NCBI GenBank assembly: GCA_947482805.1 | Contig: CANKLK010000020.1 | Coordinates: 1 to 21,064 of the forward strand | Length of the DNA: 21,064 nt | Source: Flavobacteriaceae bacterium | GTDB lineage: Bacteria; Bacteroidota; Bacteroidia; Flavobacteriales; Flavobacteriaceae | Reading direction: 5' to 3' | Shown: piece after piece, positions 1 to 6,859 of the stretch | Layout: every line of letters starts with the position of its first letter | How positions within the stretch are numbered: position 1 is the first letter of the stretch | Position numbers and translations under genes: made by a program | Notes under the pieces: model-generated | Database searches by the model: none | What the model saw: the letters and a program-made list of their open reading frames with translations, nothing else | What the model was told of the DNA's origin: nothing

Positions 1-366
1 CGCCTCAACCACACAAAGAACATCCCCTTTTCCTATTGAGCTTCCTACTTCTACAAAAACAGGTTTGTCTGGTGAAGGTTTACGATAGAATGTTCCAATC
101 ATTGGTGATTTTATAGTAAGATATTTTGAATTGTCATCGGCGGCAGGAGCTGCTGGTGTGTTAGGAGTAGCGGCTACCGGAGCTGGAACAGCAGGCGCAG
201 CAATTGCTTGTTGCATTGGAGCCTGTTGTACATACGTAATATCTGGAGCGTTTCCTTCTAATGTAGTTCTAATAGTAATTTTTATATCACCAGTTTCTAA
301 CTTTACTTCAGCAACTCCAGAATTGGATACAAATTTGATAAGGTTTTGAATTTCTTTTAAATCCAT
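1..366 (-). CDS. accB: Biotin carboxyl carrier protein of acetyl-CoA carboxylase, C-terminus cut off by window edge
   Basis: AccB carries the biotin that shuttles CO2 between biotin carboxylase and carboxyltransferase, producing malonyl-CoA for fatty acid synthesis. The 122 visible codons start at the ATG on 366-364 ([12 protein letters not shown]). They show the AccB layout: an N-terminal helix, a strand region ([15 protein letters not shown]), an Ala/Pro-rich flexible linker at about residues 48-78, and the start of the biotinyl domain ([16 protein letters not shown], then GDVLCVVEA). The biotinylated Lys of the M-K-M motif lies just beyond position 1. The gene sits 73 bp downstream of fabH on the same strand, a common pairing of early fatty acid synthesis genes. 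Family assignment is firm; the C-terminus cannot be checked. Confidence 0.93.
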   Translation of the reverse strand, partial: MDLKEIQNLIKFVSNSGVAEVKLETGDIKITIRTTLEGNAPDITYVQQAPMQQAIAAPAVPAPVAATPNTPAAPAADDNSKYLTIKSPMIGTFYRKPSPDKPVFVEVGSSIGKGDVLCVVEA

Positions 367-403
367 AATTAGTTTAGTTTAAAATTAGTTTATTATTTTT
401 TTT

Positions 404-437
404 CGCTACGCTCCAAACAGTTTGGCTGCGCCTCGAG
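404..437. repeat. GC-rich inverted repeat between fabH and accB
   Basis: In this AT-rich spacer a GC-rich block contains the inverted repeat CCAAA-CAG-TTTGG (413-425), flanked by CGC/GCG arms. No T-tract follows on the minus strand (an A-tract follows instead), so it does not look like an intrinsic terminator for fabH. It could be an interspersed intergenic element or an mRNA-stabilising or processing hairpin between fabH and accB. Confidence 0.5.
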
Positions 438-439
438 TG

Positions 440-1429
440 TTAGTATGCCCATTTTAAATAGATAGAACCCCATGTGAATCCTCCACCAAATGCTGCAAAA
501 ATTAAATTATCTCCTTTTTTAAATTTATCTTCAAAATCACTTAATAACAAAGGTAATGTAGCCGATGTTGTGTTCCCGTATTTTTCAATATTCACTAACA
601 CTTTTTCTTCATCAACTCCCATTCTACTTGCTGTAGCGTCGATAATTCTTTTATTTGCTTGATGTGCAATTAACCAATTCACATCGTCCTTGGTTAAATT
701 ATTACGCTGCATAATTTTTTCACTTACATCAGCCATTCCTGAAACAGCATATTTGAAAACCGTTTTCCCATCTTGAAAAACAAAATGTTGGCCGTTTTCA
801 ACTGTTTCTTTTGATGGCGGAAGAATAGAACCTCCTGCATCAATTTTAAGGTATTCTCTACCAATACCATCACTTTTCAAAAACTCATCTTGCAAACCAA
901 GACCTTCAAAATTGGGCTCAAATAATACAGCGCCAGCACCATCTCCAAAGATGATACAGGTTGCTCTGTCAGTGTAATCGATAATAGAGGACATTTTATC
1001 AGCACCAATCAAAAGCACTTTTTTATATCTGCCCGACTCAATGTAAGCTGCGGCATTTGACATTCCGTATAAAAAACTAGAACAAGCTGCTTGTAAATCG
1101 TAAGCAAATGCATTGATAGCACCTATCTGGGTTGCAACATAAACTCCGGTTGAAGCCACAGGCATATCCGGCGTAGCCGTTGCCATGATAACTAAATCTA
1201 TTTCTTCGGGATTGATTTTAGATTTGGAAATTAAATCTTGTGCAGCTTTTATTGCCATGAAGGAAGTTCCTTTACCTTTTTCTTTTAAAAGTCTTCTTTC
1301 TTTAATTCCTGTTCGGGTAATAATCCATTCGTCATTGGTTTCCACCATTGATTCCAGTACTTGATTTGAGAGTACAAATTCTGGTACATAAGCTCCAACT
1401 GCGGTAATTGCGGCTGTAATTTTATTCAT
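440..1429 (-). CDS. fabH: Beta-ketoacyl-ACP synthase III (KASIII)
   Basis: FabH condenses an acyl-CoA primer with malonyl-ACP to start fatty acid synthesis in the cytoplasm. The 329-residue protein has the usual FabH length. The catalytic triad is visible: Cys116 in QAACSSF, His256 in WLIAHQANKRI and Asn286 in YGNTTSA. The C-terminal FAAFGGGFTWGS motif is also typical. The ATG at 1429 begins MNKITAAITAVGAYVPE, the standard N-terminus. It lies in the rpmF-fabH-accB order seen in many bacteria, 155 bp downstream of rpmF. A terminator-like hairpin in that gap suggests only part of the transcription reaches it from the upstream genes. Bacteroidota often encode more than one FabH, so this copy may not be the only initiating enzyme. 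Confidence 0.97.
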   Translation of the reverse strand: MNKITAAITAVGAYVPEFVLSNQVLESMVETNDEWIITRTGIKERRLLKEKGKGTSFMAIKAAQDLISKSKINPEEIDLVIMATATPDMPVASTGVYVATQIGAINAFAYDLQAACSSFLYGMSNAAAYIESGRYKKVLLIGADKMSSIIDYTDRATCIIFGDGAGAVLFEPNFEGLGLQDEFLKSDGIGREYLKIDAGGSILPPSKETVENGQHFVFQDGKTVFKYAVSGMADVSEKIMQRNNLTKDDVNWLIAHQANKRIIDATASRMGVDEEKVLVNIEKYGNTTSATLPLLLSDFEDKFKKGDNLIFAAFGGGFTWGSIYLKWAY

Positions 1430-1534
1430 AAATTGGGTTTTTTCTTTTCAATTTTTAAAGTTGAAAAGTTGTTGAAATTACAAAAAAAAAGATACCTAAG
1501 TTATTTTAGGATAGGATATTTAATAAAATTCGTA

Positions 1535-1562
1535 AAAACAAAAAACTCCCACAAAGTGAGAG
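1535..1562 (-). terminator. Intrinsic terminator or attenuator after rpmF
   Basis: On the minus strand the stem CTCTCAC-TTT-GTGGGAG (1562-1546, one internal mismatch) is followed by TTTTTTGTTTTT. It lies about 23 bp past the rpmF stop, so it would end or attenuate rpmF transcription before fabH. Confidence 0.7.
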
Positions 1563-1584
1563 CTAGTTTTGTAAAAAACTTTAA

Positions 1585-1779
1585 TTAGGCAACAGCTACT
1601 GATTTGTCAATAACTACTTGTCCTCTATAATACATTTTCCCTTCATGCCAATAAGCTCTGTGGTATAAATGTGCTTCTCCAGTTATAGGACAAGTTGCTA
1701 TTTGGGCTACAGTTGCTTTATAATGTGTTCTTCTTTTATCTCTTCTTGTTTTGGAGATTTTTCTCTTAGGATGTGCCAT
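1585..1779 (-). CDS. rpmF: 50S ribosomal protein L32
   Basis: L32 is a small basic protein of the large ribosomal subunit. The 64-residue product starts [20 protein letters not shown], the classical L32 N-terminus, and continues [20 protein letters not shown]. Only one Cys (residue 30) remains, so the four-Cys zinc ribbon of many L32 proteins is absent. This is a zinc-independent form. The start codon lies 9 bp downstream of the DUF177 stop, so the pair is almost certainly co-transcribed, as in most bacteria. Confidence 0.97.
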   Translation of the reverse strand: MAHPKRKISKTRRDKRRTHYKATVAQIATCPITGEAHLYHRAYWHEGKMYYRGQVVIDKSVAVA

Positions 1780-1788
1780 TTTACTATA

Positions 1789-2331
1789 TTATTTATCCGT
1801 TAATAGTTGTTTTAATTTGTCCCATCGTGGGTCAATTTCTTCTTCTTTTTTTGTTACTTCTTCTACGTCTTTAACCTGCAACTCATTTAATTTTCTCAAT
1901 GCCTCTGTTTGCAAAGTGCCCTCTTTAACTCCTGGATGAACTCTCTTTTGAGGAATAGAAAGAACAATCATTTCATAAATATATTGTGCCAAATCTATTT
2001 GATGTTCTCCGTGAGGTAGAATTAACAATTCTTCATTATCATTGTTGAATTCATCGCCAAACTGAACAACCAAATTAATTTTTCCTTTAATAGGTAAGTC
2101 AAATTGTTCTCCTGTTAAATCACACGGAACATTAACTGTTCCTTTGTGTGCGAAACTGACTTCCAGCATTGTTGCTTTTTTTTCTAAAACAACTTTAACT
2201 TTTACGTCACAGTCTTCAAATTCATCAAAACTAAATTCGTCAAAGAACTTTTTATCAATAGTATACTCAAATTGATGCTTCCCTAATTTTAACCCTATGA
2301 AAGGAATTAAATATTCATTCGTACTTTTCAT
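1789..2331 (-). CDS. DUF177/YceD family protein, rRNA-accumulation factor
   Basis: This 180-residue protein belongs to the DUF177 (YceD) family, which is nearly always encoded just upstream of rpmF and has been linked to 23S rRNA accumulation in bacteria and plastids. Visible family features are the N-terminal strand region around LIPFIGLKLGKHQFEY, the central VPCDLTGEQFDLPIKG segment and an acidic stretch (FGDEFNNDNEELL). The tail is charged (EEIDPRWDKLKQLL). The ATG at 2331 gives the usual length. It heads the leftward operon with rpmF and has a good promoter about 35 bp upstream. The assignment rests on motif memory plus gene order. Confidence 0.87.
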   Translation of the reverse strand: MKSTNEYLIPFIGLKLGKHQFEYTIDKKFFDEFSFDEFEDCDVKVKVVLEKKATMLEVSFAHKGTVNVPCDLTGEQFDLPIKGKINLVVQFGDEFNNDNEELLILPHGEHQIDLAQYIYEMIVLSIPQKRVHPGVKEGTLQTEALRKLNELQVKDVEEVTKKEEEIDPRWDKLKQLLTDK

Positions 2332-2364
2332 CTAGACAACAATTTGAACCCTAAATAGGGAGTG

Positions 2365-2392
2365 CAAAGATATAAAATTATTACAATTTCAA
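2365..2392 (-). promoter_or_regulatory. Bacteroidota-type promoter for the DUF177-rpmF(-fabH-accB) operon
   Basis: On the minus strand TTG (2392-2390) is followed after 17 bp by TATCTTTG (2372-2365). This matches the TTG-N17-19-TAnnTTTG consensus of the Bacteroidota primary sigma factor. Predicted transcription starts near 2360, about 30 nt before the DUF177 start codon. Confidence 0.65.
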
Positions 2393-2415
2393 AAGCGTTA
2401 TAAACATTTTTTTGT

Positions 2416-3462
2416 TTATAAGTGCTTTTCCTTTGTTTTCATTGGATTTTTGCTCATTTCCTGGTATTGACATCTGGAATTATAAATGTCAATTGCTGTA
2501 TAAACTGCTTCTTTAAACGAATTGTAATCCGCAATTCCTTTTCCGGCAATTTCATATGCTGTTCCGTGATCAGGAGAAGTTCTAATTTTATTCAAACCGG
2601 CGGTATAATTTACGCCTCCTCCAAATGACAACGTTTTAAATGGGATCAGCCCTTGGTCATGATAAGTCGCAACAACAGCATCATATTTTTGATATTGGCT
2701 ACTGCCAAAAAATCCGTCTGCGGCAAATGGTCCAAAAACTAGTGTTCCTTTTTCAAACATTTTTTTTATGACCGGTTTTACCAATTCGTCATCTTCTTTT
2801 CCAATCACACCATTGTCTCCGGCATGTGGATTCAATGCTAGAACTGCAATTTTTGGCTTATTGATCCCAAAATCTTGCATCAATGTTTGTTTAATAGTTT
2901 CAATTTTTTGAATAATCAATTTTTCAGTTAAATGTTTTGCCACATCATTAACAGGAATATGATCGGTTAACAAACCAACCCTAAGATTATCCTGAACCAT
3001 CAGCATCAAAGCATTCCCTTCTAACTCTTTGTCTAAATAATCTGTATGCCCCGGAAATTTAAATTCTTCTGATTGAATGTTGTACTTGTTAATTGGTGCT
3101 GTAACCAAAACATCTATTTGATTTTCTTTCAAGGCTTTTGTAGCAGCAACAAATGATTTTATAGCATATTTGCCGATGATTGGATCATTTGCTCCAAAAT
3201 TTAAATCAACCCCTTCTCGCCAGATATTGAGAACATTTACTTTCCCTGGAACTATTTGATCTATTTGGTCAATTCCATGAAGTGGTATTTCTAATTCTAA
3301 TGTTTTCTTAATAAAAGACATCACTTTTACATTAGCAAAAATTACAGGAGTGCAAAGCTCTAACATTCTTGAGTCGCCAAAAGTCTTAAGAACCACTTCG
3401 CTTCCAATACCGTTTAAATCTCCTATTGAAATTCCCACGATTATATTTTCTGCTTTTTTCAT
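2416..3462 (-). CDS. pdxA: 4-hydroxythreonine-4-phosphate dehydrogenase
   Basis: PdxA oxidises 4-phosphohydroxy-L-threonine with NAD in the DXP-dependent route to pyridoxal phosphate. The protein is 348 residues. The fold's motifs are present: GDLNGIGSEV near residue 14 and GHTDYL at 138-143. The three metal-binding histidines can be placed at His168 (TDHIP), His213 (LNPHAGDNG) and His268 (TYHDQGLIPFK). GGGVNYTAGL and RTSPDHGTAYEIAG near the C-terminus are also diagnostic. The ATG at 3462 is preceded by a -7 box about 37 bp upstream, and ribE is divergent. The last roughly 15 residues (KNPMKTKEKHL) are a lysine-rich tail beyond the catalytic fold. Confidence 0.96.
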   Translation of the reverse strand: MKKAENIIVGISIGDLNGIGSEVVLKTFGDSRMLELCTPVIFANVKVMSFIKKTLELEIPLHGIDQIDQIVPGKVNVLNIWREGVDLNFGANDPIIGKYAIKSFVAATKALKENQIDVLVTAPINKYNIQSEEFKFPGHTDYLDKELEGNALMLMVQDNLRVGLLTDHIPVNDVAKHLTEKLIIQKIETIKQTLMQDFGINKPKIAVLALNPHAGDNGVIGKEDDELVKPVIKKMFEKGTLVFGPFAADGFFGSSQYQKYDAVVATYHDQGLIPFKTLSFGGGVNYTAGLNKIRTSPDHGTAYEIAGKGIADYNSFKEAVYTAIDIYNSRCQYQEMSKNPMKTKEKHL

Positions 3463-3485
3463 AAGAAGTACAAGTTATTTATTGC

Positions 3486-3493
3486 TAATTTTG
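3486..3493 (+). promoter_or_regulatory. Putative -7 box for ribE
   Basis: TAATTTTG fits TAnnTTTG and lies 29 bp before the ribE ATG. No TTG is seen at the ideal upstream distance, so this is a moderate call. The box on the opposite strand at 3499-3506 makes this a compact divergent promoter region. Confidence 0.4.
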
Positions 3494-3498
3494 AAGTG

Positions 3499-3506
3499 CA
3501 AATTTA
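3499..3506 (-). promoter_or_regulatory. Putative -7 box for pdxA
   Basis: TAAATTTG on the minus strand fits TAnnTTTG and would start transcription about 30 nt upstream of the pdxA ATG. No clear -33 TTG is present. Confidence 0.4.
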
Positions 3507-3522
3507 GTAAAATAAAACCATA

Positions 3523-4113
3523 ATGTTTACAGGAATAATCGAAACCCTCGGAATAATAAAAGATTTAAATAAAGACAACAATAATCTAAATATTACTGTT
3601 TCTTCTAGCATAACTCATGAATTAAAAATAGATCAAAGTGTTGCTCACAATGGTGTTTGCCTGACCGTAATTGCAATCAACAATGGCGAGTATAAAGTAA
3701 CCGCTATAAAAGAAACCATCGAAAAGACAAATTTAGCAGATTGGAAAGTTGGCGATATGCTCAATTTAGAGCGTGCCATGAAATTAGGCGATAGGCTTGA
3801 CGGGCATATTGTTCAAGGGCATGTTGACCAAACCGGAATTTGTAAATCAATTGAAGAAGCCAATGGAAGTTGGTATTTTACTTTTGAATATGACAGTAAT
3901 TTGAATAATATAACTATCGAAAAAGGTTCAATAACTGTAAATGGCGTAAGTTTAACTGTTGTGAATTCTAAAGAAAAGGAATTCAGTGTGGCAATCATCC
4001 CTTATACTTTTGAACATACCAATTTTAAAAATATTCAAATTGGTACAACTATAAATCTCGAGTTCGATGTTGTGGGAAAATACGTTGCCCGATTGTATTC
4101 TTTGAGGCAATAA
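3523..4113 (+). CDS. ribE: Riboflavin synthase alpha chain
   Basis: This enzyme dismutates two molecules of 6,7-dimethyl-8-ribityllumazine to riboflavin and a pyrimidinedione. The 196-residue protein contains the expected two lumazine-binding repeats. The first starts MFTGIIETLG and contains NGVCLTVIAI. The second follows GDRLDGHIVQGHVDQTG and contains NGVSLTVVNS. Length and both repeats match the family. It is a single gene, divergent from pdxA and ended by a strong palindromic terminator; the rest of the riboflavin pathway is not in this window. Confidence 0.97.
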   Translation: MFTGIIETLGIIKDLNKDNNNLNITVSSSITHELKIDQSVAHNGVCLTVIAINNGEYKVTAIKETIEKTNLADWKVGDMLNLERAMKLGDRLDGHIVQGHVDQTGICKSIEEANGSWYFTFEYDSNLNNITIEKGSITVNGVSLTVVNSKEKEFSVAIIPYTFEHTNFKNIQIGTTINLEFDVVGKYVARLYSLRQ

Positions 4114-4133
4114 AAGATAAAACTATTGGAAAT

Positions 4134-4165
4134 AAAAAAGCTTCAAATTAATTTGAAGCTTTTTT
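4134..4165. terminator. Perfect 32-bp palindrome, bidirectional terminator
   Basis: The region is a perfect palindrome: an A6 run, the arm GCTTCAAATT, its complement AATTTGAAGC, then a T run. It yields a hairpin flanked by a T-tract in both directions, so it can terminate ribE (rightward) and the small gene at 4148-4366 (leftward). The stop codon of the leftward gene lies inside the palindrome. Confidence 0.85.
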
Positions 4166-4366
4166 TATGTTTTTTAATTTGTATAATTTATAAATCCCGA
4201 AACACATTGAAAATAGTGCAAAAACAAATATTGCACCATCCAAAGGCAATCCTGGTGGCGGAGGAGTAGATGATGGTGGTGGTGGTCCTGGCGCGGCAAA
4301 AACAGCAGCTCCTTGCATTAAAAACACTACCAGAATAATAAAAACTCTATTCGGGACAATTTTCAT
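4148..4366 (-). CDS. Small proline-rich exported protein with a C-terminal membrane anchor (PID-CTERM-like)
   Basis: This 72-residue protein has three parts: an N-terminal signal segment ending near VFAA, a proline-rich linker (PGPPPPSSTPPPPG, about residues 26-39), and LPLDGAIFVFALFSMCFGIY followed by the basic tail KLYKLKNIKKASN. The Pro-x-Asp-Gly motif, one hydrophobic helix and a basic tail resemble the short Bacteroidota proteins annotated as PID-CTERM sorting-domain proteins. That resemblance is from memory and was not searched. Function is unknown; export to the envelope is inferred. Its last codons lie within the terminator palindrome shared with ribE, which supports a real gene end here. 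No perfect -7 box was seen upstream. Confidence 0.7.
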   Translation of the reverse strand: MKIVPNRVFIILVVFLMQGAAVFAAPGPPPPSSTPPPPGLPLDGAIFVFALFSMCFGIYKLYKLKNIKKASN

Positions 4367-4551
4367 AGTGCGTAAAAGTATAAAAAAATTCTATTCGCCA
4401 AAATAAATTATTTGTTTAATCGAAAAAGTTAATCAAAATTAAACAGTATAAGCCTAGATTTTATAAATGAAATAGAGCTTGCCTTTAAAAAGTGTAAAAT
4501 AATTATCCCTAAACAAATGATATTTACACCAAAGGGTTATCTATAAAAATA

Positions 4552-4576
4552 AAAAGACTTCATAACGAAGTCTTTT
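4552..4576 (-). terminator. Intrinsic terminator downstream of the tRNA
   Basis: A perfect 10-bp stem (4552-4561 with 4567-4576) and a 5-nt loop are followed on the minus strand by TTATTTTTAT. It lies 5 bp past the tRNA 3' end and would end its transcript. Confidence 0.8.
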
Positions 4577-4581
4577 ATTAG

Positions 4582-4655
4582 TGGTCCCACTTGGGCTCGA
4601 ACCAAGGACCACCTGATTATGAGTCAGGTGCTCTAACCAACTGAGCTATAGGACC
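4582..4655 (-). tRNA. tRNA with CAU anticodon, probably tRNA-Ile2 (lysidine type)
   Basis: The minus strand folds into a complete 74-nt cloverleaf. The acceptor is GGTCCTA/TGGGACC with discriminator A. The D-arm contains AGCTCAGTTGGTTAGAGC, the anticodon arm is CCTGA-CTCATAA-TCAGG, and the T-arm is CTTGG-TTCGAGC-CCAAG. The anticodon is CAT. The elongator form (a G-C start pair, no initiator features) leaves Met or Ile2. The C4-G69 and C5-G68 acceptor pairs are those recognised by TilS in E. coli tRNA-Ile2, and the GGTC variable region also fits Ile2, so Ile (AUA-reading) is preferred. The 3' CCA is not encoded. A CCGCT-TAA-AGCGG hairpin (4655-4667) abuts the 5' end. Confidence 0.93.
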
Positions 4656-4707
4656 CGCTTAAAGCGGTTGCAATATTACTACTATTTTTGTTTTGATGCA
4701 ACTATTT

Positions 4708-5109
4708 TTACCTGATTTCTTGACAAAGTTCAATCAGAACGCCATTGGTTCCTTTAGGGTGTAAAAAAGCCACGAGTTTATTATCGGCTCCTTTTTTGGG
4801 AGTTTCGTTTAAAACAACAAAACCTTCTTTTTTTAATCTTTCCATTTCTTCTAAAATATTCTCCACATCAAATGCAATATGATGAATTCCTTCCCCTTTT
4901 TTTTCTAGGAATTTGGCAATTGGACTTTCTGGATTTGTAGCTTCCAGAAGTTCTATTTTATTTGGGCCATTCATGAAAAAAGATGTTTTTACGCCTTCAC
5001 TTTCGACTTCTTCCTGTTTATAAGGTGGATTACCGAAAAGTTTTTCGAAAAGTAAATTGGAAGTTTCCAGATTGTTGACTGCAATTCCGATGTGTTCAAT
5101 TTTGCGCAT
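4708..5109 (-). CDS. mce: Methylmalonyl-CoA epimerase
   Basis: The enzyme interconverts (2R)- and (2S)-methylmalonyl-CoA, linking propionyl-CoA metabolism to the succinyl-CoA pool. The 133-residue protein is one glyoxalase/VOC module pair of normal family length. Likely metal ligands are His6 (IEHIGIAVNNL), the HH pair at 76-77 (GIHHIAFDVENI) and Glu127 (VLIELCQ). MNGPNKIELLEATNPESPIAKFL is also family-typical. The ATG at 5109 gives the standard start. It lies upstream of the tRNA on the same strand with a 52-bp gap and no clear terminator, so read-through into the tRNA is possible. Confidence 0.93.
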   Translation of the reverse strand: MRKIEHIGIAVNNLETSNLLFEKLFGNPPYKQEEVESEGVKTSFFMNGPNKIELLEATNPESPIAKFLEKKGEGIHHIAFDVENILEEMERLKKEGFVVLNETPKKGADNKLVAFLHPKGTNGVLIELCQEIR

Positions 5110-5125
5110 GTTTTGTTCTTTAACC

Positions 5126-5162
5126 GCAAAGTTCGCAAAGTTTTAGTAAAGTTCACAAAGTA
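5126..5162. repeat. Degenerate tandem ACTTTG-type repeat upstream of mce
   Basis: The mce upstream region contains CAAAGTTCG, CAAAGTTTTAG, TAAAGTTCA and CAAAGTAG in succession (ACTTTG words on the minus strand). Similar ACTTTG words occur ahead of thiL (10885-10900). They may be relics of promoter-like or interspersed intergenic sequence; no function is assigned. Confidence 0.5.
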
Positions 5163-5254
5163 GCTATGGTTTTTCTTTTAGCCCTGAAAATGTAATGCTG
5201 TGCTTCTAAAAACTTTGCAACACTACAACTTTCTACTTTGTAATTTAAAAATTG

Positions 5255-5262
5255 TATTTTTG
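5255..5262 (+). promoter_or_regulatory. Putative -7 box for rbfA, nearly at the start codon
   Basis: TATTTTTG fits TAnnTTTG and ends only 4 bp before the ATG at 5267. If used with normal spacing, transcription begins at or next to the start codon, giving a leaderless or very short-leader mRNA. The nearest upstream TTG (5238-5240) is at 14 bp, shorter than the usual spacing. Confidence 0.45.
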
Positions 5263-5266
5263 CGCC

Positions 5267-5659
5267 ATGGAAACGAATAGACAGAAGAAAATAGGCAGTG
5301 TGTTGCAAAAGGATTTGGTAGACATTTTGCAAGGCGAAATACGTAAAAACGGAATTTCAAACTTAGTGATTTCGGTTTCCAAAGTAATTGTAACTACTGA
5401 TTTATCTATTGCCAAAGTATATTTGAGTGTTTTCCCACAAGACAAAGCAAAGGATTTACTTGAAGCCATAAAAACCAATGCTCCTTTGATTAAACACGAT
5501 TTGTCACAACGTGTAAAATTGCAGTTGCGAAAGGTGCCTAACCTTTCTTTTTATATTGATGACTCGTTGGATTATATTGAAAAGATTGACAATGCTTTGT
5601 CAGGAAAAGAAAATCCAATCGAAAACCGTGACCTTTTAGAAAAACGCAAAAAATTCTAA
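5267..5659 (+). CDS. rbfA: Ribosome-binding factor A
   Basis: RbfA binds the 30S subunit during late assembly and supports 16S rRNA 5'-end maturation. The 130-residue protein shows the family start METNRQKKIGSVLQKDLVDIL, the strand region VISVSKVIVTTDLSIAKVYLSVFP and the C-terminal VPNLSFYIDDSLDYIEKIDNAL. The ATG at 5267 is chosen over an in-frame TTG at 5252, because the latter adds only non-conserved residues and overlaps the -7 box. Its TAA is followed directly by the GTG start of the next gene, so the two are translationally linked. Confidence 0.95.
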   Translation: METNRQKKIGSVLQKDLVDILQGEIRKNGISNLVISVSKVIVTTDLSIAKVYLSVFPQDKAKDLLEAIKTNAPLIKHDLSQRVKLQLRKVPNLSFYIDDSLDYIEKIDNALSGKENPIENRDLLEKRKKF

Positions 5660-6859
5660 GTGAATTTCCCACTTTACATAGCCAAAAGATATCTTTTTAG
5701 CAAAAGTAAAAACAATGCTATCAATATTATTACAGGTATTGCATCGATTGGAATTATTGTGGGTACGCTCGCATTATTTGTTGTTCTTTCCGTTTTTAGC
5801 GGCTTGCGCGATTTCAGTTTGTCTTTTTCCAATACTATTGATCCTGATTTAAAAGTTAATCCGATTCAAGGAAAATCTTTTTTTATTTCTCCAAAACAAG
5901 AAAAAGAAATTGCCACTATTGAAGGTATTGCTTCTTATAGTAAAGTAGTAGAAGAACGTGTGCTTTTCGTTTTTGACGGAAAAGAACAGGTTACTTATTT
6001 GAAAGGTGTAGATGTTAATTACACGACAATTAACTCCGTTTCTAAAAATCTTTTTAACGGGAAATGGCTTCGATACAAGACTGCCGAAGTGGTTGTAGGT
6101 TATGGAATCACACAAAAATTATCCCTTGGCCTTTTTGACTTTAATAATGATTTTGAAGTGTATGTACCTCGAAAAGGCAAAGCTGTAATCGAAAGCGAAG
6201 CGGAAGCATTCAACAAATCAGTCCTTATTCCGATTGGAATTTATGCTATAAGTGAAGATTTAGATGGCAAATATGTTTTTGCTGATTTGACTTTGGCTCA
6301 AGACTTATTAGAGTACAAACACAACGAGATTTCGGGTGTTGAAATTAAAACGAAACCCAATGCCAACGAAGCCGAAATTATGGAGAAACTTAATTTTATT
6401 TTCCAAAATAAAGTAGAAGTAAAGAACAGAGCCCAACTTAATGCGACTTTATATAAGATGTTAAATACCGAGAATATTGCAGTTTATCTTATCTTCACGT
6501 TAGTCATTATTATTGCATTATTCAATTTAATTGGCGCCTTGATTATGATGATTTTGGAAAAGAAAAGCAACCTGAAAACACTTTTTAATCTGGGTTCAAA
6601 TGTAAAAGATTTAAAGAAAATATTCCTGCTTCAAGGTAGTTTACTGACCATTATTGGCGGAATTATCGGATTGATTTTGGGGATAATTATTGTGCTGATT
6701 CAACAACATTTCAAATTAGTCATGATTACGGAATCTTTAGCTTATCCGGTGGTTTTCAGCATTCAAAATGTGCTGATTGTTTTCGGAACTATTGTCGCGC
6801 TTGGTTTTATATCTAGTTTAATTGCCAGTAGTCGAGTGACAAAAAAATTGTTGGATTAA
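5660..6859 (+). CDS. LolC/LolE-type ABC transporter permease (FtsX family)
   Basis: This 399-residue inner-membrane protein resembles the permease of lipoprotein-releasing ABC systems (LolCDE), which move lipoproteins off the inner membrane. It starts at GTG 5660 immediately after the rbfA stop and opens with NFPLYIAKRYLFSKSKNNAINIITGIASIG, the typical family beginning. One membrane helix follows at about residues 22-50, then a large periplasmic MacB-PCD-like domain to about residue 270. Three helices then form the FtsX domain (about 272-300, 322-348, 365-390), ending SRVTKKLLD. No ATPase partner is nearby. In Bacteroidota this gene often sits next to rbfA as here. Exact substrate is unproven. 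Confidence 0.9.
   Translation: MNFPLYIAKRYLFSKSKNNAINIITGIASIGIIVGTLALFVVLSVFSGLRDFSLSFSNTIDPDLKVNPIQGKSFFISPKQEKEIATIEGIASYSKVVEERVLFVFDGKEQVTYLKGVDVNYTTINSVSKNLFNGKWLRYKTAEVVVGYGITQKLSLGLFDFNNDFEVYVPRKGKAVIESEAEAFNKSVLIPIGIYAISEDLDGKYVFADLTLAQDLLEYKHNEISGVEIKTKPNANEAEIMEKLNFIFQNKVEVKNRAQLNATLYKMLNTENIAVYLIFTLVIIIALFNLIGALIMMILEKKSNLKTLFNLGSNVKDLKKIFLLQGSLLTIIGGIIGLILGIIIVLIQQHFKLVMITESLAYPVVFSIQNVLIVFGTIVALGFISSLIASSRVTKKLLD

Noticed and set aside
131..349. Ala/Gly-rich open frame on the + strand
   Set aside because: It is antisense to the Ala/Pro-rich linker of AccB.
4582..4655. Initiator tRNA-Met
   Set aside because: The acceptor begins with a G-C pair and the anticodon stem lacks the three consecutive G-C pairs of initiators; C4-G69 and C5-G68 favour tRNA-Ile2.
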